Source: Planococcus sp. CPCC 101016 (lineage in GTDB: Bacteria > Bacillota > Bacilli > Bacillales_A > Planococcaceae). Taken from it: a stretch of DNA of 64,000 nucleotides. The stretch spans positions 220,761-284,760 of the forward strand of contig NZ_VOHB01000004.1 of the NCBI RefSeq assembly GCF_007859295.1, in the 5' to 3' direction. Made by a program: the position numbers and the translations under genes. The notes under the pieces were generated by a model, which saw only the letters and a list, made by a program, of their open reading frames with translations, had not been told where the DNA came from and did no database searches. Positions 36,176 to 45,735 of this stretch are shown piece by piece (the stretch's first letter is position 1; each line of letters begins with the position of its first letter).

Positions 36176-36192
36176 TGTAACACAAATGTAAT
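36176..36192 (+). promoter_or_regulatory. WalR (YycF) binding site
   Basis: TGTAAC-N5-TGTAAT matches the WalR direct-repeat consensus TGTWAH-N5-TGTWAH exactly. A possible -35 TTGAAA begins 2 bases after it (36194-36199). The gene it precedes is a LysM/NlpC-P60 cell-wall hydrolase, the typical WalRK target. Confidence 0.65.
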
Positions 36193-36294
36193 ATTGAAAC
36201 TTATTGCCTATATTGGATTAATTATATAGAATTAAGTAAATTACAGAGAATAGATCGAATTATCGATAAATAGAGAAGAAAAAGGGGTTTGAGA

Positions 36295-37350
36295 ATGAGA
36301 AAGATTATTTTTACATTATTCGCAGCTACTGCATTATCTTTGGCAATCGGAACTTCCGATACTGAAGCCAGTACTTACACAGTTAAACCAGGAGATACCT
36401 TATGGAAAATCGCTTCAAGCAATAATGTTTCAGTCAATCAACTATTAACATGGAATAAGCTGTCATCCAATTCAATTTATCCGAATCAATCAATTAAAGT
36501 TTCAGCCGTTTCGACGCCGGTCGCTTCTCCACAAAAGACCAGTGTTTCAAAACCAGCCGCAAGTTCTGTAAATACATATACTGTTAAAGCAGGAGACACT
36601 TTATCACATATAGCCAGGATCCATAGCACCAGTGTCAATTCGATCTTGCAATTGAACAAACTGTCAGGCAGCACCATCCACCCCGGACAGAAAATAGCAG
36701 TCAGCGGAAAAGTACAAGCTACCGCACCGGCTACTGTAGTGAAAGCACCTACACCTGCTCCGACTGTCTCTAAAGCCAGCACTTATCGTGTAGTCAGCGG
36801 CGACACATTAACCAATATTTCCAAAAGACATGGCATGTCCGTTTCTCAGTTAATGAGCTTAAACAAATTAACTACAAGCTCGATTAGAATCGGCCAAGTA
36901 TTGAAAGTGGATGGCAGTTCAGCCATTAAGCAGCCTGTGACGGTGTCCAATCCCACACCTGCGGCTCCTGCAGCTTCAGGTAAAATTTCAACAGTAATCT
37001 CAACAGCCAATTCTTTGTTGGGAACGCCGTATAAATGGGGCGGCGCTGCACCAGGTGGATTTGATTGCAGCGGATTCATCTATTATGTATACAATCAGGC
37101 AGGCTTCTCTGTACCAAGAACAAATACAACAGGACTCGATGCCGCATCATTTAATGTGAGTTCCCCTGAAGTCGGAGATCTTGTATTCTTTAAAAATACC
37201 TACCGTGCAGGAATTTCTCATGTCGGTATTTATGTTGGCAACAACAGTTTCCTACACGCTGGCGGAGATCGTGTTCAAATTACTAGCTTGAATGACAGCT
37301 ATTGGGGCAAACACTTCGACAGTTACCAACGTCTAAACGTAATGAGATAA
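36295..37350 (+). CDS. Cell-wall D,L-endopeptidase with three LysM domains and NlpC/P60
   Basis: This is a secreted protein of 351 residues. It has a signal peptide (cleavage probably after TEA near residue 25) and LysM domains at about 27-69, 94-136 and 163-205, each opening TY(T/R)V..GDTL, joined by Ser/Thr/Pro/Ala linkers. The NlpC/P60 domain (about 230-351) shows FDCSGFIYYVY (catalytic Cys), SHVGIYVG (His) and FLHAGGDRV (third residue). It resembles LytE/CwlS, which cut D-Glu-meso-Dap bonds in peptidoglycan during growth. The ATG at 36295 has AAGGGG 7 bases upstream and is preferred over the TTG two codons earlier. A WalR-type site lies upstream. Confidence 0.92.
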   Translation: MRKIIFTLFAATALSLAIGTSDTEASTYTVKPGDTLWKIASSNNVSVNQLLTWNKLSSNSIYPNQSIKVSAVSTPVASPQKTSVSKPAASSVNTYTVKAGDTLSHIARIHSTSVNSILQLNKLSGSTIHPGQKIAVSGKVQATAPATVVKAPTPAPTVSKASTYRVVSGDTLTNISKRHGMSVSQLMSLNKLTTSSIRIGQVLKVDGSSAIKQPVTVSNPTPAAPAASGKISTVISTANSLLGTPYKWGGAAPGGFDCSGFIYYVYNQAGFSVPRTNTTGLDAASFNVSSPEVGDLVFFKNTYRAGISHVGIYVGNNSFLHAGGDRVQITSLNDSYWGKHFDSYQRLNVMR

Positions 37351-37379
37351 TAAGGAAAGCGCAAGCTACAGCAAGAAAG

Positions 37380-37415
37380 AAAAAGCAGTGTCGTTAAATC
37401 GACACTGCTTTTTCT
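37380..37415 (+). terminator. Terminator after cell-wall hydrolase gene
   Basis: AAAAAGCAGTGTCG and CGACACTGCTTTTT form a 14-pair perfect stem with a 6-base loop. Confidence 0.88.
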
Positions 37416-37468
37416 TATTGTCATCTATGCTCAAGCGAAGTGTTTGACATCAAGAACCTCTTCTTTAT

Positions 37469-37483
37469 TTATAATGATTATCA
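37469..37483 (+). promoter_or_regulatory. PerR box (also Fur-like) upstream of catalase
   Basis: TTATAATGATTATCA matches the PerR box TTATAATNATTATAA with one mismatch. The wider TAATGATTATCATT also resembles a Fur box. It lies 82 bases before the katA start and just upstream of a possible promoter (TTGATT at 37491, 16-base spacer, TATCAT at 37513). PerR control of katA is established in B. subtilis. Confidence 0.65.
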
Positions 37484-37564
37484 TTTAATATTGATTTTAA
37501 ATTAAAAACTGTTATCATTAAGTTGTAACCAGTTACATAAAAAAGAGAATGAGGTGTTCGATTC

Positions 37565-39031
37565 ATGAGTACAAACAAAACAGGCTTAACTACTAGCTGG
37601 GGCGCCCCAGTCGGTGATAACCAAAACTCTCAAACAGCAGGACAACGCGGTCCTGTCCTATTGCAAGACGTTCATTTGCTTGAGAAACTTGCACATTTCA
37701 ACAGAGAACGCGTGCCTGAGCGCGTAGTACATGCTAAGGGCGCAGGAGCTCATGGTTATTTCGAAGTAACTAATGATGTATCTAAATATACGAAAGCTGC
37801 TTTCTTATCGGAAGTCGGCAAGAAAACAGATTTATTTGCCCGCTTTTCAACTGTAGCCGGTGAACTGGGATCTGCCGATACTGTCCGTGACCCACGTGGC
37901 TTCTCTTTGAAATTCTATACAGAAGAAGGAAACTACGATCTAGTCGGCAATAATACGCCAATCTTCTTTATCCAAGACGCAATCAAATTTCCTGACTTTA
38001 TCCATACACAGAAACGCGATCCACGCACCCACTTGAAGAACCCTAACGCGGTGTGGGACTTCTGGTCATTATCGCCGGAATCATTGCACCAGGTGACTTA
38101 TTTGATGGGCGACCGCGGAATTCCGGCAACCCTTCGCCACATGCATGGTTTTGGCAGCCACACCTTCAAATGGACCAACGCGGAAGGCGAATCTGTTTGG
38201 ATTAAATACCATATCTTGACTGAGCAAGGCATCCAAAACATTACTCAGGAAGTGGCTGACAAAATTGCCGGCGAAAACCCTGATTTCCATACGGAAGACC
38301 TCTTCAACGCAATTGAAGAAGGCGATTTCCCTGAATGGAAAATGTATGTACAAGTTATGCCTTTAGAAGATGCGAACACGTATCGCTTCGACCCATTCGA
38401 TGTAACGAAAACATGGTCCCACAAAGACTATCCATTGATGGAAGTTGGCCGCATGGTACTTAACCGCAACCCTGAAAATTACTTCGCCGAAGTTGAGCAG
38501 GCTACTTTCTCGCCTGGCACATTGGTTCCTGGCATCGATGTATCACCGGACAAAATGCTTCAAGGCCGCTTGTTCGCATACCACGATGCTCACCGTTACC
38601 GCGTAGGCGCTAACCACCAGATGCTGCCAATCAACGCAGCAAAAAATCAAGTCAACAACTACCAGCGCGACGGCCAAATGAACTTCGGCAATAACGGCGG
38701 CGGTTCAGTTTATTACGAGCCAAACAGCTACGGAGGTCCTGCTGAAACTGCAGCAGCTAAACCAGCTCCGCTTGAAGTATCCGGGGTTACAGATTCAGTC
38801 CCTTATTTCAAAGAAGATTATTATACACAACCAGGCGACCTATATCGTTTACAAAGCGCTGAAGAACAAGAGCGTCTTGTGGCAACATTCGTTGGCGGCT
38901 TAAGTGCTGTTGACAGAGAAGATATTAAACTTCGCCAAATCAGCCATTTGTACAAAGCTGATGCTGAATTCGGTACACGTGTTGCTGACGGTCTTGGTCT
39001 TCAAGTACCGGATCTTACTGAAGCAAAATAA
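37565..39031 (+). CDS. katA: Catalase (monofunctional, haem)
   Basis: This 488-residue cytoplasmic enzyme destroys hydrogen peroxide. It has the small-subunit clade 3 length. The catalytic His is in [16 protein letters not shown], Asn in [12 protein letters not shown], and the haem-ligand Tyr in [20 protein letters not shown] lies 8 bases before the ATG. Monocistronic, with a PerR-type site upstream and a terminator downstream. Confidence 0.96.
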   Translation: MSTNKTGLTTSWGAPVGDNQNSQTAGQRGPVLLQDVHLLEKLAHFNRERVPERVVHAKGAGAHGYFEVTNDVSKYTKAAFLSEVGKKTDLFARFSTVAGELGSADTVRDPRGFSLKFYTEEGNYDLVGNNTPIFFIQDAIKFPDFIHTQKRDPRTHLKNPNAVWDFWSLSPESLHQVTYLMGDRGIPATLRHMHGFGSHTFKWTNAEGESVWIKYHILTEQGIQNITQEVADKIAGENPDFHTEDLFNAIEEGDFPEWKMYVQVMPLEDANTYRFDPFDVTKTWSHKDYPLMEVGRMVLNRNPENYFAEVEQATFSPGTLVPGIDVSPDKMLQGRLFAYHDAHRYRVGANHQMLPINAAKNQVNNYQRDGQMNFGNNGGGSVYYEPNSYGGPAETAAAKPAPLEVSGVTDSVPYFKEDYYTQPGDLYRLQSAEEQERLVATFVGGLSAVDREDIKLRQISHLYKADAEFGTRVADGLGLQVPDLTEAK

Positions 39032-39064
39032 TTAATTGATAATTTACTACTTATATTCTCAATT

Positions 39065-39101
39065 AGCACTTTATCCATTATTTGGATAAATGGCTTTTTA
39101 T
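39065..39101 (+). terminator. Terminator after katA
   Basis: AGC-TTTATCCA pairs with TGGATAAA-GCT across two small bulges, followed by TTTTTAT. Confidence 0.65.
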
Positions 39102-39134
39102 AAGGAGCATAATAATCTTACATTTTTATCCACC

Positions 39135-39163
39135 AAAAAAGAGACCAGTAATGGTCTCTTTTT
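39135..39163. terminator. Bidirectional terminator between katA and hemY
   Basis: AAAAAGAGACCA and TGGTCTCTTTTT form a 12-pair perfect stem around GTAA. Confidence 0.88.
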
Positions 39164-39165
39164 CC

Positions 39166-40569
39166 TTACTTCTCTTTTACGTCCATTAATTTGTTGGCAA
39201 TAATTTTCGCTAGATCAGAACCATTTTGTATACAGGCGCCAATTCCTACTCCAAAATAAGACGAGCCCGCCAGTTTAATATTGGGAACCAGTTCTTCCAT
39301 TTTCAATTCCAGTGCGCTGATAGCTGTTTTATGTCCCATATGGTAATTAGGCATCAGGTTTTTCCAACCGGTTACTTCGATTGCTAGAGGTGCTTCCTTA
39401 ATCCCTAAGCTTTTCCGTACATCTCCCATCGCCACATCAACCAATTCCTCTTCAGACAAATTCTTCAGCACGCCATAGGATGGATGTGAACTTTTATAGA
39501 ATAGGCGAACTAGAAGCTTATGGTTTTTCGAGGTATGACTCCACTTCCGGCTGGTCCATGTACAGGCATTGCAATGCAGATCGCTTTCCTGAGACACGAT
39601 GAATCCCGTACCGTCTTCTGGGAGTTGATTATCGGGAATATCAAATCCAAGGTAGACGCTGATCAAGGAGGAATTTAAAAACTGATCGAATTCTGCATTC
39701 AGTTCTGTCATTCCCAAAAGCTGCTGCGCAACCTGATGAGGAGTCGCCAGAATCACGAAATCCGCCTCTATCGCCTCTCCGCCTTCCAGCTCCACAAGAT
39801 AACGTTCGTTGTTTTTTTTGACCGCCTTTGTTCCGACCCCTTTCAATATACGTACATGTTCTAGTTTTTCTTCTATTGCATCAATCAGAACCTGCATGCC
39901 TTGATCGAATGATATGAACTTCTTATTGGCGGCGCCTTGGAAGAATTCTTTGTTTGCCTCGAACCCTTTTATGATACTGCCGTATTTATTTTTATAATCA
40001 ACCAGGTAAGGCAATGTAGAAGCTAGGGTCAATTCATGTAGATTTCCTGAATAAACGCCGGACAATACAGGCGCAATCTGGTTTTCAACCAATTCCTTAC
40101 CGAGAAATGCTTCAAGAAATTCTCCAATTGAGCTGTCGCGTGTAAAGTTTTCATTGATGCTGTCAAAATCCTTTAACGCTTCCTGCTTGCCTTCTTCTGA
40201 GACAAGCGTTGAACTGAATAGCGCTTCTCTACTCATCGGAATGCCGAACACAGTATCCTTCGGAATTGCATGCAGTACATTATTTGCATACAGATAAGAA
40301 ATTCCCGTACCGTTGTATACGACACGGTCCTTAATGCCAAGATCTTCAATCAACGGCATGACGCTGGCATGACGAGCAACAATCGAGTCGGCTCCAACTT
40401 CCATGATGAATTCATCATCCGCCACCGTCTTGATCTTGCCGCCCAACTCCTGCTCACGTTCAATCAGCACCAATTCCATATCAAGATTTTCTTCGAGCTT
40501 CAATTTCTGTAAATAATACATTGCGGAGAGGCCTGTAATGCCTCCACCGATGACTACAGCTCTTTTCAA
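39166..40569 (-). CDS. hemY: Coproporphyrinogen III / protoporphyrinogen oxidase
   Basis: This 467-residue FAD oxidase of haem synthesis (HemY, in Gram-positives CgoX) oxidises coproporphyrinogen III to coproporphyrin III. The N-terminal dinucleotide motif VVIGGGITGLSAMYYLQ and the C-terminal FAD segment LAGSSYFGVGIGACIQNG are diagnostic. It starts with TTG at 40569, with AAGGAGTGG 7 bases upstream. It is not next to hemE or hemH in this window. Its place beside a haem catalase gene may be chance. Confidence 0.92.
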   Translation of the reverse strand: MKRAVVIGGGITGLSAMYYLQKLKLEENLDMELVLIEREQELGGKIKTVADDEFIMEVGADSIVARHASVMPLIEDLGIKDRVVYNGTGISYLYANNVLHAIPKDTVFGIPMSREALFSSTLVSEEGKQEALKDFDSINENFTRDSSIGEFLEAFLGKELVENQIAPVLSGVYSGNLHELTLASTLPYLVDYKNKYGSIIKGFEANKEFFQGAANKKFISFDQGMQVLIDAIEEKLEHVRILKGVGTKAVKKNNERYLVELEGGEAIEADFVILATPHQVAQQLLGMTELNAEFDQFLNSSLISVYLGFDIPDNQLPEDGTGFIVSQESDLHCNACTWTSRKWSHTSKNHKLLVRLFYKSSHPSYGVLKNLSEEELVDVAMGDVRKSLGIKEAPLAIEVTGWKNLMPNYHMGHKTAISALELKMEELVPNIKLAGSSYFGVGIGACIQNGSDLAKIIANKLMDVKEK

Positions 40570-40721
40570 CTTTATCCACTCCTTGCCTATGCTTACATTT
40601 TACCAATATTTCTGCCTGTCACCAGGGATCTTTTTGTCTTTTTTGATACGCTTTTCTTCCTTCTCCATGTTAGGATAAAAGGTAGATACCCGCATTTGCT
40701 GTGCGGAAGGGAGAGACATTA

Positions 40722-41282
40722 ATGATGAATGCTATTGATCAGAATATCATAGAAAGACGATCAATCAAGAAATTCAAGGTTGATGCTGTCAATGTTGAGG
40801 AAATTATCGAACTGCTGAATGTTGCAAAATGGGCACCAAACCATAAAGTTAACGAACCTTGGCGCTTCCAGCTCTACACAGATGCTGGAAAAGAGAAATT
40901 TGTGCAGGCGTTTATTGAATCGATGCGCACACCGGACGGTGAAATCCCTCCAAAAGCACTTAATAAAGCCGACTACTTCCGCAGCATTCCACTTCACCTG
41001 GTCGTCATCATGCCGGAAGATCCGAGACAAAGAAGATGGGATGAAGACTACGGCGCGGTTTCTTCTATGCTGCAGAATTTTCAATTGGCCGCATGGGAGC
41101 GCGGCATTGGAATGATCTGGCGTTCCAACGACTGGATCTACAATCCTGTGTTTCGCGAAGCGATCGGTGTGAAACCAGGCGAAAAAATCGTAGCCACTAT
41201 GATGATTGGCTACCCCGCCCATGTCCCTGCAAAACAGGAACGGACGGATATCCGCGAAAAACTGACGATAATCAGTGAGTAA
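40722..41282 (+). CDS. Nitroreductase family protein (YdjA-like)
   Basis: This 186-residue FMN oxidoreductase is of the small, single-domain nitroreductase type. The N-terminal FMN-binding IIERRSIKKFK, then NVAKWAPNHKVNEPWRF, and the C-terminal ATMMIGYPAHVP are typical. It reduces nitroaromatics or quinones with NAD(P)H; the natural substrate is unknown. The ATG at 40722 has GGGAGAG 6 bases upstream and is preferred over the GTG at 40701. Monocistronic with its own terminator. Confidence 0.87.
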   Translation: MMNAIDQNIIERRSIKKFKVDAVNVEEIIELLNVAKWAPNHKVNEPWRFQLYTDAGKEKFVQAFIESMRTPDGEIPPKALNKADYFRSIPLHLVVIMPEDPRQRRWDEDYGAVSSMLQNFQLAAWERGIGMIWRSNDWIYNPVFREAIGVKPGEKIVATMMIGYPAHVPAKQERTDIREKLTIISE

Positions 41283-41300
41283 CAAAAGAAGAAATCAACA

Positions 41301-41331
41301 AAAGATACCGCAGACTGCGGCATCTTTTTTG
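41301..41331 (+). terminator. Terminator after nitroreductase gene
   Basis: AAAGAT-A-CCGCA pairs with GCGG-C-ATCTTT around GACT, followed by a T run. Confidence 0.82.
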
Positions 41332-41467
41332 TTTGCAAGGAATTTATTTATTTCATCAATTCGGACTCGGGTGTATAGATTTTTTTAAGACATTGGGAAC
41401 TATTTCGAGTAGTAGTGGTCTAATGAAGAAAGAACTCAGAATTTTGAAAGAAGAGGATGAAGGGACG

Positions 41468-42898
41468 ATGAAAACAGCTTGGATGGTTCTTTTGTACCTA
41501 TTTATTTTCGGTTTATCCCTTTACTTTTATTCCACTCAACTGAATGGTCCGACTGCAGATCTTCACCAACGCCTCTTGCCTGTCGAGATCAAAACAATTA
41601 AGGCAGGAATGAGCGAAGACGAGCTTCAGAAAATCGTAGAGGACGCCAAACAGGGCGGCGACACCCTGTCCATTGCAGGCATGCAGCATAGCCAGGGCGG
41701 ACAGACCGTCTATCCGGACGGAATTATGATTGATATGAAGCCATATAATCAAATAATAGAAGTTAACGAAGAAAAAAAGACAGTGATGGTGCAAAGCGGT
41801 GCCACCTGGGCAAATATTCAGGAGGCAATCAATCCTTATGGCTTATCGCTGAAGGTTAGTCAATCACAGAACATTTTCACCATTGGCGGTTCACTGAGCG
41901 TTAATGCGCACGGCTTGGACATTCGCAACGGCAGCTTAGCGGACACAGTGGTTTCAATGCGCCTGATGAATGCTGATGGAGAAATTCTACAGCTCAGTCC
42001 TCAGGAGAACACCGAACTATTTTATGCTGCCCTCGGCGGCTACGGCTTGTTCGGCATCATTTTAGACGTAACGCTGCAGCTGACCGATGACGAATTGTAT
42101 GAAACTGATACAGCACGTATGACTTACAGTGACTACCCATCTTACTTTAAGCAACATGTTCAAAAGAATCCGGATGCCAAAATGCATTTGGCCCGTATTT
42201 CAATTGCGCCGGAATCGTTTATGAAAGATATGTATGCCATTACCTATAAGACAGCTTCTGACCAAGGACAGCTTTCTGCTTATCAGGAACTGAAAACTGA
42301 AAACCTCGTAGCGGTTCCAAAGTTTTTCCTGGGACTATCACGCATCAATGAAGCAGGAAAAGACAGTTTTTGGAATGCCCAAAAAACCTATACCAAACAA
42401 ATCGATGGAAATCTTGTGTCACGAAATAACGTCATGCGTTCGGACTCAGAATTCATGGAGTATGACAATAGCCGGAAAACCGAAATTCTTCAGGAGTACT
42501 TTGTTCCAGTGGATCAATTCGAAGATTACATCCCGGAGATGAAAGCAGTTCTTGAAGCCCATCCTGATTTCAATTTATTGAATGTTACCATCCGCTATGT
42601 CGAACAAAACGAGAAAGCGGTATTATCCTACGCCAAAGAGGATATGTTTTCTCTCGTGCTGTTGGTCAATCAGGGAACCGACGCAGAAAGCATAGAGAAA
42701 ACACAGCAAGTCGTTCGAGAGATGATCGATGTGACACTCGCACATAATGGCAGTTACTACTTGCCTTATTTTGGCTATCCCACCAAAGCCCAAATGCAGG
42801 CAGCCTATCCAAAAACTGAAGAATTTTTCGAATTAAAAGACCGCTTAGATCCGGAACATCGTTTTATGAATCTCTTTTATGAGGAGTATCGGCCATGA
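41468..42898 (+). CDS. Membrane-anchored FAD-dependent oxidoreductase (PCMH type)
   Basis: This 476-residue protein has one N-terminal membrane segment (AWMVLLYLFIFGLSLYFY) and a FAD-binding PCMH domain (LSIAGMQHSQGGQTVYPDG, where the His before Ser may hold FAD; then GGSLSVNAHG). A C-terminal cap domain ends in DRLDPEHRFMNLFYEEY, as in sugar/aldonolactone-type oxidases. It probably acts outside the cell. The ATG at 41468 is preferred because GAAGAGG/AAGGG lies just upstream; the reading continues open for 45 codons further up without an RBS. Its stop overlaps the start of a half-size MFS gene (ATGA), so the two are coupled. Confidence 0.82.
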   Translation: MKTAWMVLLYLFIFGLSLYFYSTQLNGPTADLHQRLLPVEIKTIKAGMSEDELQKIVEDAKQGGDTLSIAGMQHSQGGQTVYPDGIMIDMKPYNQIIEVNEEKKTVMVQSGATWANIQEAINPYGLSLKVSQSQNIFTIGGSLSVNAHGLDIRNGSLADTVVSMRLMNADGEILQLSPQENTELFYAALGGYGLFGIILDVTLQLTDDELYETDTARMTYSDYPSYFKQHVQKNPDAKMHLARISIAPESFMKDMYAITYKTASDQGQLSAYQELKTENLVAVPKFFLGLSRINEAGKDSFWNAQKTYTKQIDGNLVSRNNVMRSDSEFMEYDNSRKTEILQEYFVPVDQFEDYIPEMKAVLEAHPDFNLLNVTIRYVEQNEKAVLSYAKEDMFSLVLLVNQGTDAESIEKTQQVVREMIDVTLAHNGSYYLPYFGYPTKAQMQAAYPKTEEFFELKDRLDPEHRFMNLFYEEYRP

Positions 42899-43443
42899 AC
42901 TATAAACGCTTCATTTACTACCAAGGCACCATCGGCATGGCATCCAGCATGATTTTTCCTTTTTATATCCTGCTGATTAAAAACGTCGGCAATAGTTATG
43001 CCCAGTTTGGCTGGGCATATGGTTTGTTCGCATTGACGGCTGCCTTGTGCTATCCGCTGATCGGCAAATACGCCGATCATGTCGGAGATAAAACGCTGTT
43101 GGCTGTGTATTCATGGGGCATGGCCATTCTGTTGCTGTTTTTTCCGCTGGCTTCGGAAGTTTGGCATGTATATATTCTGCAAGTATTCATGGGGATGCTT
43201 GGAGCCGTTCAGAAAAATTCGGAAAAAACGGTTTTGGCACGTTATGTAACCAAAGAAATCGCCGGCACTCAAATCGGCCGCTACCATGTTTGGACATCTG
43301 TCGCTACAGCTGTTGCTGTCATTGCCACCGGTTACCTCATCGATTTCCTGACAATCGCCAGTATCTTTTATGTTGCTTCCCTGGTTTTCGCTTGGAGTGG
43401 CATGCTGTTATTGAAATTAAATATGCCCGAACCACAACAGTGA
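42895..43443 (+). CDS. Half-size MFS-like membrane protein
   Basis: This 182-residue protein has about six hydrophobic segments. The first half contains the MFS loop 2-3 motif (GKYADHVGDKTLL, cf. G-x3-D-x2-GR/K), so it equals one six-helix bundle of a normal 12-helix transporter. It starts inside the stop of the FAD oxidoreductase gene and ends in a clear stop followed by a terminator; no second half is found in any frame after it. It is thus a true short form, or a remnant kept intact. It may act as a dimer or as a partner of the oxidoreductase. Confidence 0.75.
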   Translation: MNYKRFIYYQGTIGMASSMIFPFYILLIKNVGNSYAQFGWAYGLFALTAALCYPLIGKYADHVGDKTLLAVYSWGMAILLLFFPLASEVWHVYILQVFMGMLGAVQKNSEKTVLARYVTKEIAGTQIGRYHVWTSVATAVAVIATGYLIDFLTIASIFYVASLVFAWSGMLLLKLNMPEPQQ

Positions 43444-43480
43444 ATGATTAAGTCTGCTTATCAATAGTTCCATGTAATTC

Positions 43481-43534
43481 AAAAAACGTCCATGTTTCGG
43501 CCATTTTGATGGCCGAAACATGGACGTTTTTTTT
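43481..43534. terminator. Long perfect bidirectional terminator
   Basis: Two 23-base arms (AAAAAACGTCCATG... and ...CATGGACGTTTTTT) pair without a mismatch around TTTTGA, between the convergent MFS-like and coaW genes. Confidence 0.92.
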
Positions 43535-43544
43535 ACTAAAGAAA

Positions 43545-44360
43545 TCAAACGTATTCTTTTTTCAGCACAGACATTGCTCCTACTGCTCCAGAAAACTCAC
43601 CATTCTCGGGGAACACAGGAACCGAACCGCGCAAAATGGTATAGCTCGTTACAACTTCCTTCAATAATGGATTATCAATGAAAGAAGACCCAATGTAGAC
43701 AATCGTCGAGCTTCTGCATTGACCGGCTGCCTGGACACTGACCGTACTGACCGTTTCGCCGACTAGGCCGATAACTGTCGCCAATAATTCTTCTTTCGTC
43801 AACTCATCTGAAATTGAAAACAAGTTCTGTCCGAAATTACTGGCTGTCAATTCACCTGAAATCGGCGGTTCTTTGCCTTCATAGATGTGCTTAACCTTTA
43901 AATCGATCCGGTCACGAGAACCCTGTCTTGCCAGTGCTACAATTTCATCGTAATGGGTGACGCCAGTCAATAGATGGCTAAGCCCTATCAAAGTGCCGCC
44001 GCCGACACCGGTGCCGCCTAAGCGTCTTTGAACATTATCTTGGATGCAATGGATGGAGGTGCCGGTTCCGACATTGGTCACCAAATAGGCATCTTCTAAA
44101 AGTCCTGCCTCTTCGAGAAGGACCTGCACACCCAGATGGGTCGCTTCAAATTCCACCATTTCCTTTACCGGCTGATCGAGCAAGGATACCAGAACACCGG
44201 ATTTCCCTCCCGTTACACACACTTTACTGTCGACAAGACCGTTTACCCAGTCTGCGACTTGCTCAATCTCTGCAATTGGATACTTTTGAAAATGGACTAC
44301 TTCTTTTTCCGTATAGGCCACTTTAATCAACGTACCGCCTGCATCTATTCCGACAATCAT
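43545..44360 (-). CDS. coaW: Type II pantothenate kinase
   Basis: This 271-residue ASKHA-fold kinase phosphorylates pantothenate in coenzyme A synthesis. The phosphate loop GIDAGGTLIKVAY, the Glu in MVEFEATHLG, VTNVGTGTSIH and GGTGVGGGTLIGL are as in the staphylococcal CoaW, of similar length. This type is feedback-resistant in known cases. The ATG at 44360 has AGGTG 5 bases upstream and removes eight codons of a longer reading. Monocistronic. Confidence 0.9.
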   Translation of the reverse strand: MIVGIDAGGTLIKVAYTEKEVVHFQKYPIAEIEQVADWVNGLVDSKVCVTGGKSGVLVSLLDQPVKEMVEFEATHLGVQVLLEEAGLLEDAYLVTNVGTGTSIHCIQDNVQRRLGGTGVGGGTLIGLSHLLTGVTHYDEIVALARQGSRDRIDLKVKHIYEGKEPPISGELTASNFGQNLFSISDELTKEELLATVIGLVGETVSTVSVQAAGQCRSSTIVYIGSSFIDNPLLKEVVTSYTILRGSVPVFPENGEFSGAVGAMSVLKKEYV

Positions 44361-44600
44361 TTCCGCACCTGCTCTTTCTCGCATCCTTTTAGAAAAATGC
44401 CAGATAATAAATACACATATGATGAAATTCTACCATACTCGAATATTTTATGGGAGATGTTTGCACGCTGCTCTAAAAGCTTTTTTTCTGTTTTTTTACT
44501 ATCTGTTAAAATTTGTCCTATAAGCTGAAGCTATTTTTATTTTCTCCTCTTATTTATTAATCAGCTGGGTATACTGCCTATAAAGAAGGAGGGATTTAAC

Positions 44601-45680
44601 ATGACCCATAAGGTTTGGTTTCAAACAGCTGTTGCCATTATTCTCACGTTAGTGATTATTCGATTGTTCATTGAAGTACAAGGTGTATTTTCTCCGCTAT
44701 TTGTCGTCGTGGAAACGATTTTTTTGCCTTTATTGCTGGGTGGGGTACTTTTTTACCTGACAAGGCCGATTCTACGGTTTCTGCAAAAAAAGAAATTCCC
44801 TAAATGGGCAGCTATTTTACTTATTTTCGCTTTAATCGCCTTTCTGGGTTGGTTGTTTTATATCCTCATCGCTCCAATTGTTTCCGAACAGATAAATTCT
44901 CTTGCAGGAAATGCTCCGGAAATCATTGAAAGTGCAGAGGATTATGGACAGTATCTTTTGAATCAACGCGAACACTTGCCGGATTCTGTCCGGGAACAAG
45001 TAAACAGCCTGACCGGACAATTTACGGACTGGGCATCCAATATCGGTTCTTGGATTTTAACATCCTTGATGGGGCTATTGTCAGGAGTGCTCGCTCTCAT
45101 TCTCGTCCCGTTTTTCCTTGTGTATATTCTAATTGATCATGAGAAGTTTGCACCGTTCATCGCTCATTTCTTCTCTGGCGAAAGAAAAACCTGGATCCGT
45201 AAAACCTTGCACGATGTGGATGAAACCCTAAAGTCCTATATCGTGGGACAATTATTTGTCAGCTTGACTGTAGGGGCTATGTTGTTGATCGGCTACTTGA
45301 TCATTGGACTTGAATATGCATTCTTGCTGGCACTTATTGGAGTTGTGACCAATGTCATTCCGTTTCTTGGGCCTTATATCGCCGTAATTCCGGCAATGAT
45401 CATTGCACTGGTTCAAGACCCGATTATGGCTGTATATGTGGCCATCATCATGCTTGTGGCTCAGCAAATCGAAGGGAATTTGATTACGCCAAACATTATG
45501 GGCAATGCGCTCGATGTTCATCCGCTGACGGTTATCACATTAATATTAGCCGCTGGAAACATTGCCGGTATTTGGGGCATCATACTGGCAGTCCCCTTCT
45601 ATGCTGTAGTAAAAACCATTGTCACCAACATCTACTCTAAACGGCAAGAAATCGAGCACACAGCAACAAAAGAAGTGTAA
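44601..45680 (+). CDS. AI-2E family transporter (YrrI/PerM-like)
   Basis: This 359-residue membrane protein has about eight hydrophobic segments. It shows the family pattern: two N-terminal helices, FYLTRPILRFLQKKKFPKWA, an outer loop, and the C-terminal GLEYAFLLALIGVVTNVIPF - LGPYIAVIPA - QQIEGNLITPNIMG segment. Members export small molecules or Na+; the name AI-2 exporter is historical and the substrate here is unknown. AAGGAGGG lies 8 bases upstream. Monocistronic. Confidence 0.88.
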   Translation: MTHKVWFQTAVAIILTLVIIRLFIEVQGVFSPLFVVVETIFLPLLLGGVLFYLTRPILRFLQKKKFPKWAAILLIFALIAFLGWLFYILIAPIVSEQINSLAGNAPEIIESAEDYGQYLLNQREHLPDSVREQVNSLTGQFTDWASNIGSWILTSLMGLLSGVLALILVPFFLVYILIDHEKFAPFIAHFFSGERKTWIRKTLHDVDETLKSYIVGQLFVSLTVGAMLLIGYLIIGLEYAFLLALIGVVTNVIPFLGPYIAVIPAMIIALVQDPIMAVYVAIIMLVAQQIEGNLITPNIMGNALDVHPLTVITLILAAGNIAGIWGIILAVPFYAVVKTIVTNIYSKRQEIEHTATKEV

Positions 45681-45693
45681 GAAGAATGCATAG

Positions 45694-45728
45694 AAAAGCC
45701 GAGTGTTAACCAAACACTCGGCTTTTTT
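45694..45728. terminator. Bidirectional terminator
   Basis: AAAAGCCGAGTGTT and AACACTCGGCTTTT pair perfectly around a 5-base loop, between the transporter gene and the convergent M42 peptidase gene. Confidence 0.88.
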
Positions 45729-45735
45729 GCTATCG

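Noticed and set aside
35894..36288. c-di-AMP (ydaO-type) riboswitch before the cell-wall hydrolase
   Set aside because: Such elements are common before wall hydrolases, but the stretch is A/T-rich and lacks the G+C-rich conserved core.
40761..41285. 174-codon open frame antisense to nitroreductase
   Set aside because: The nitroreductase motifs are on the plus strand; the antisense product looks random and has no RBS.
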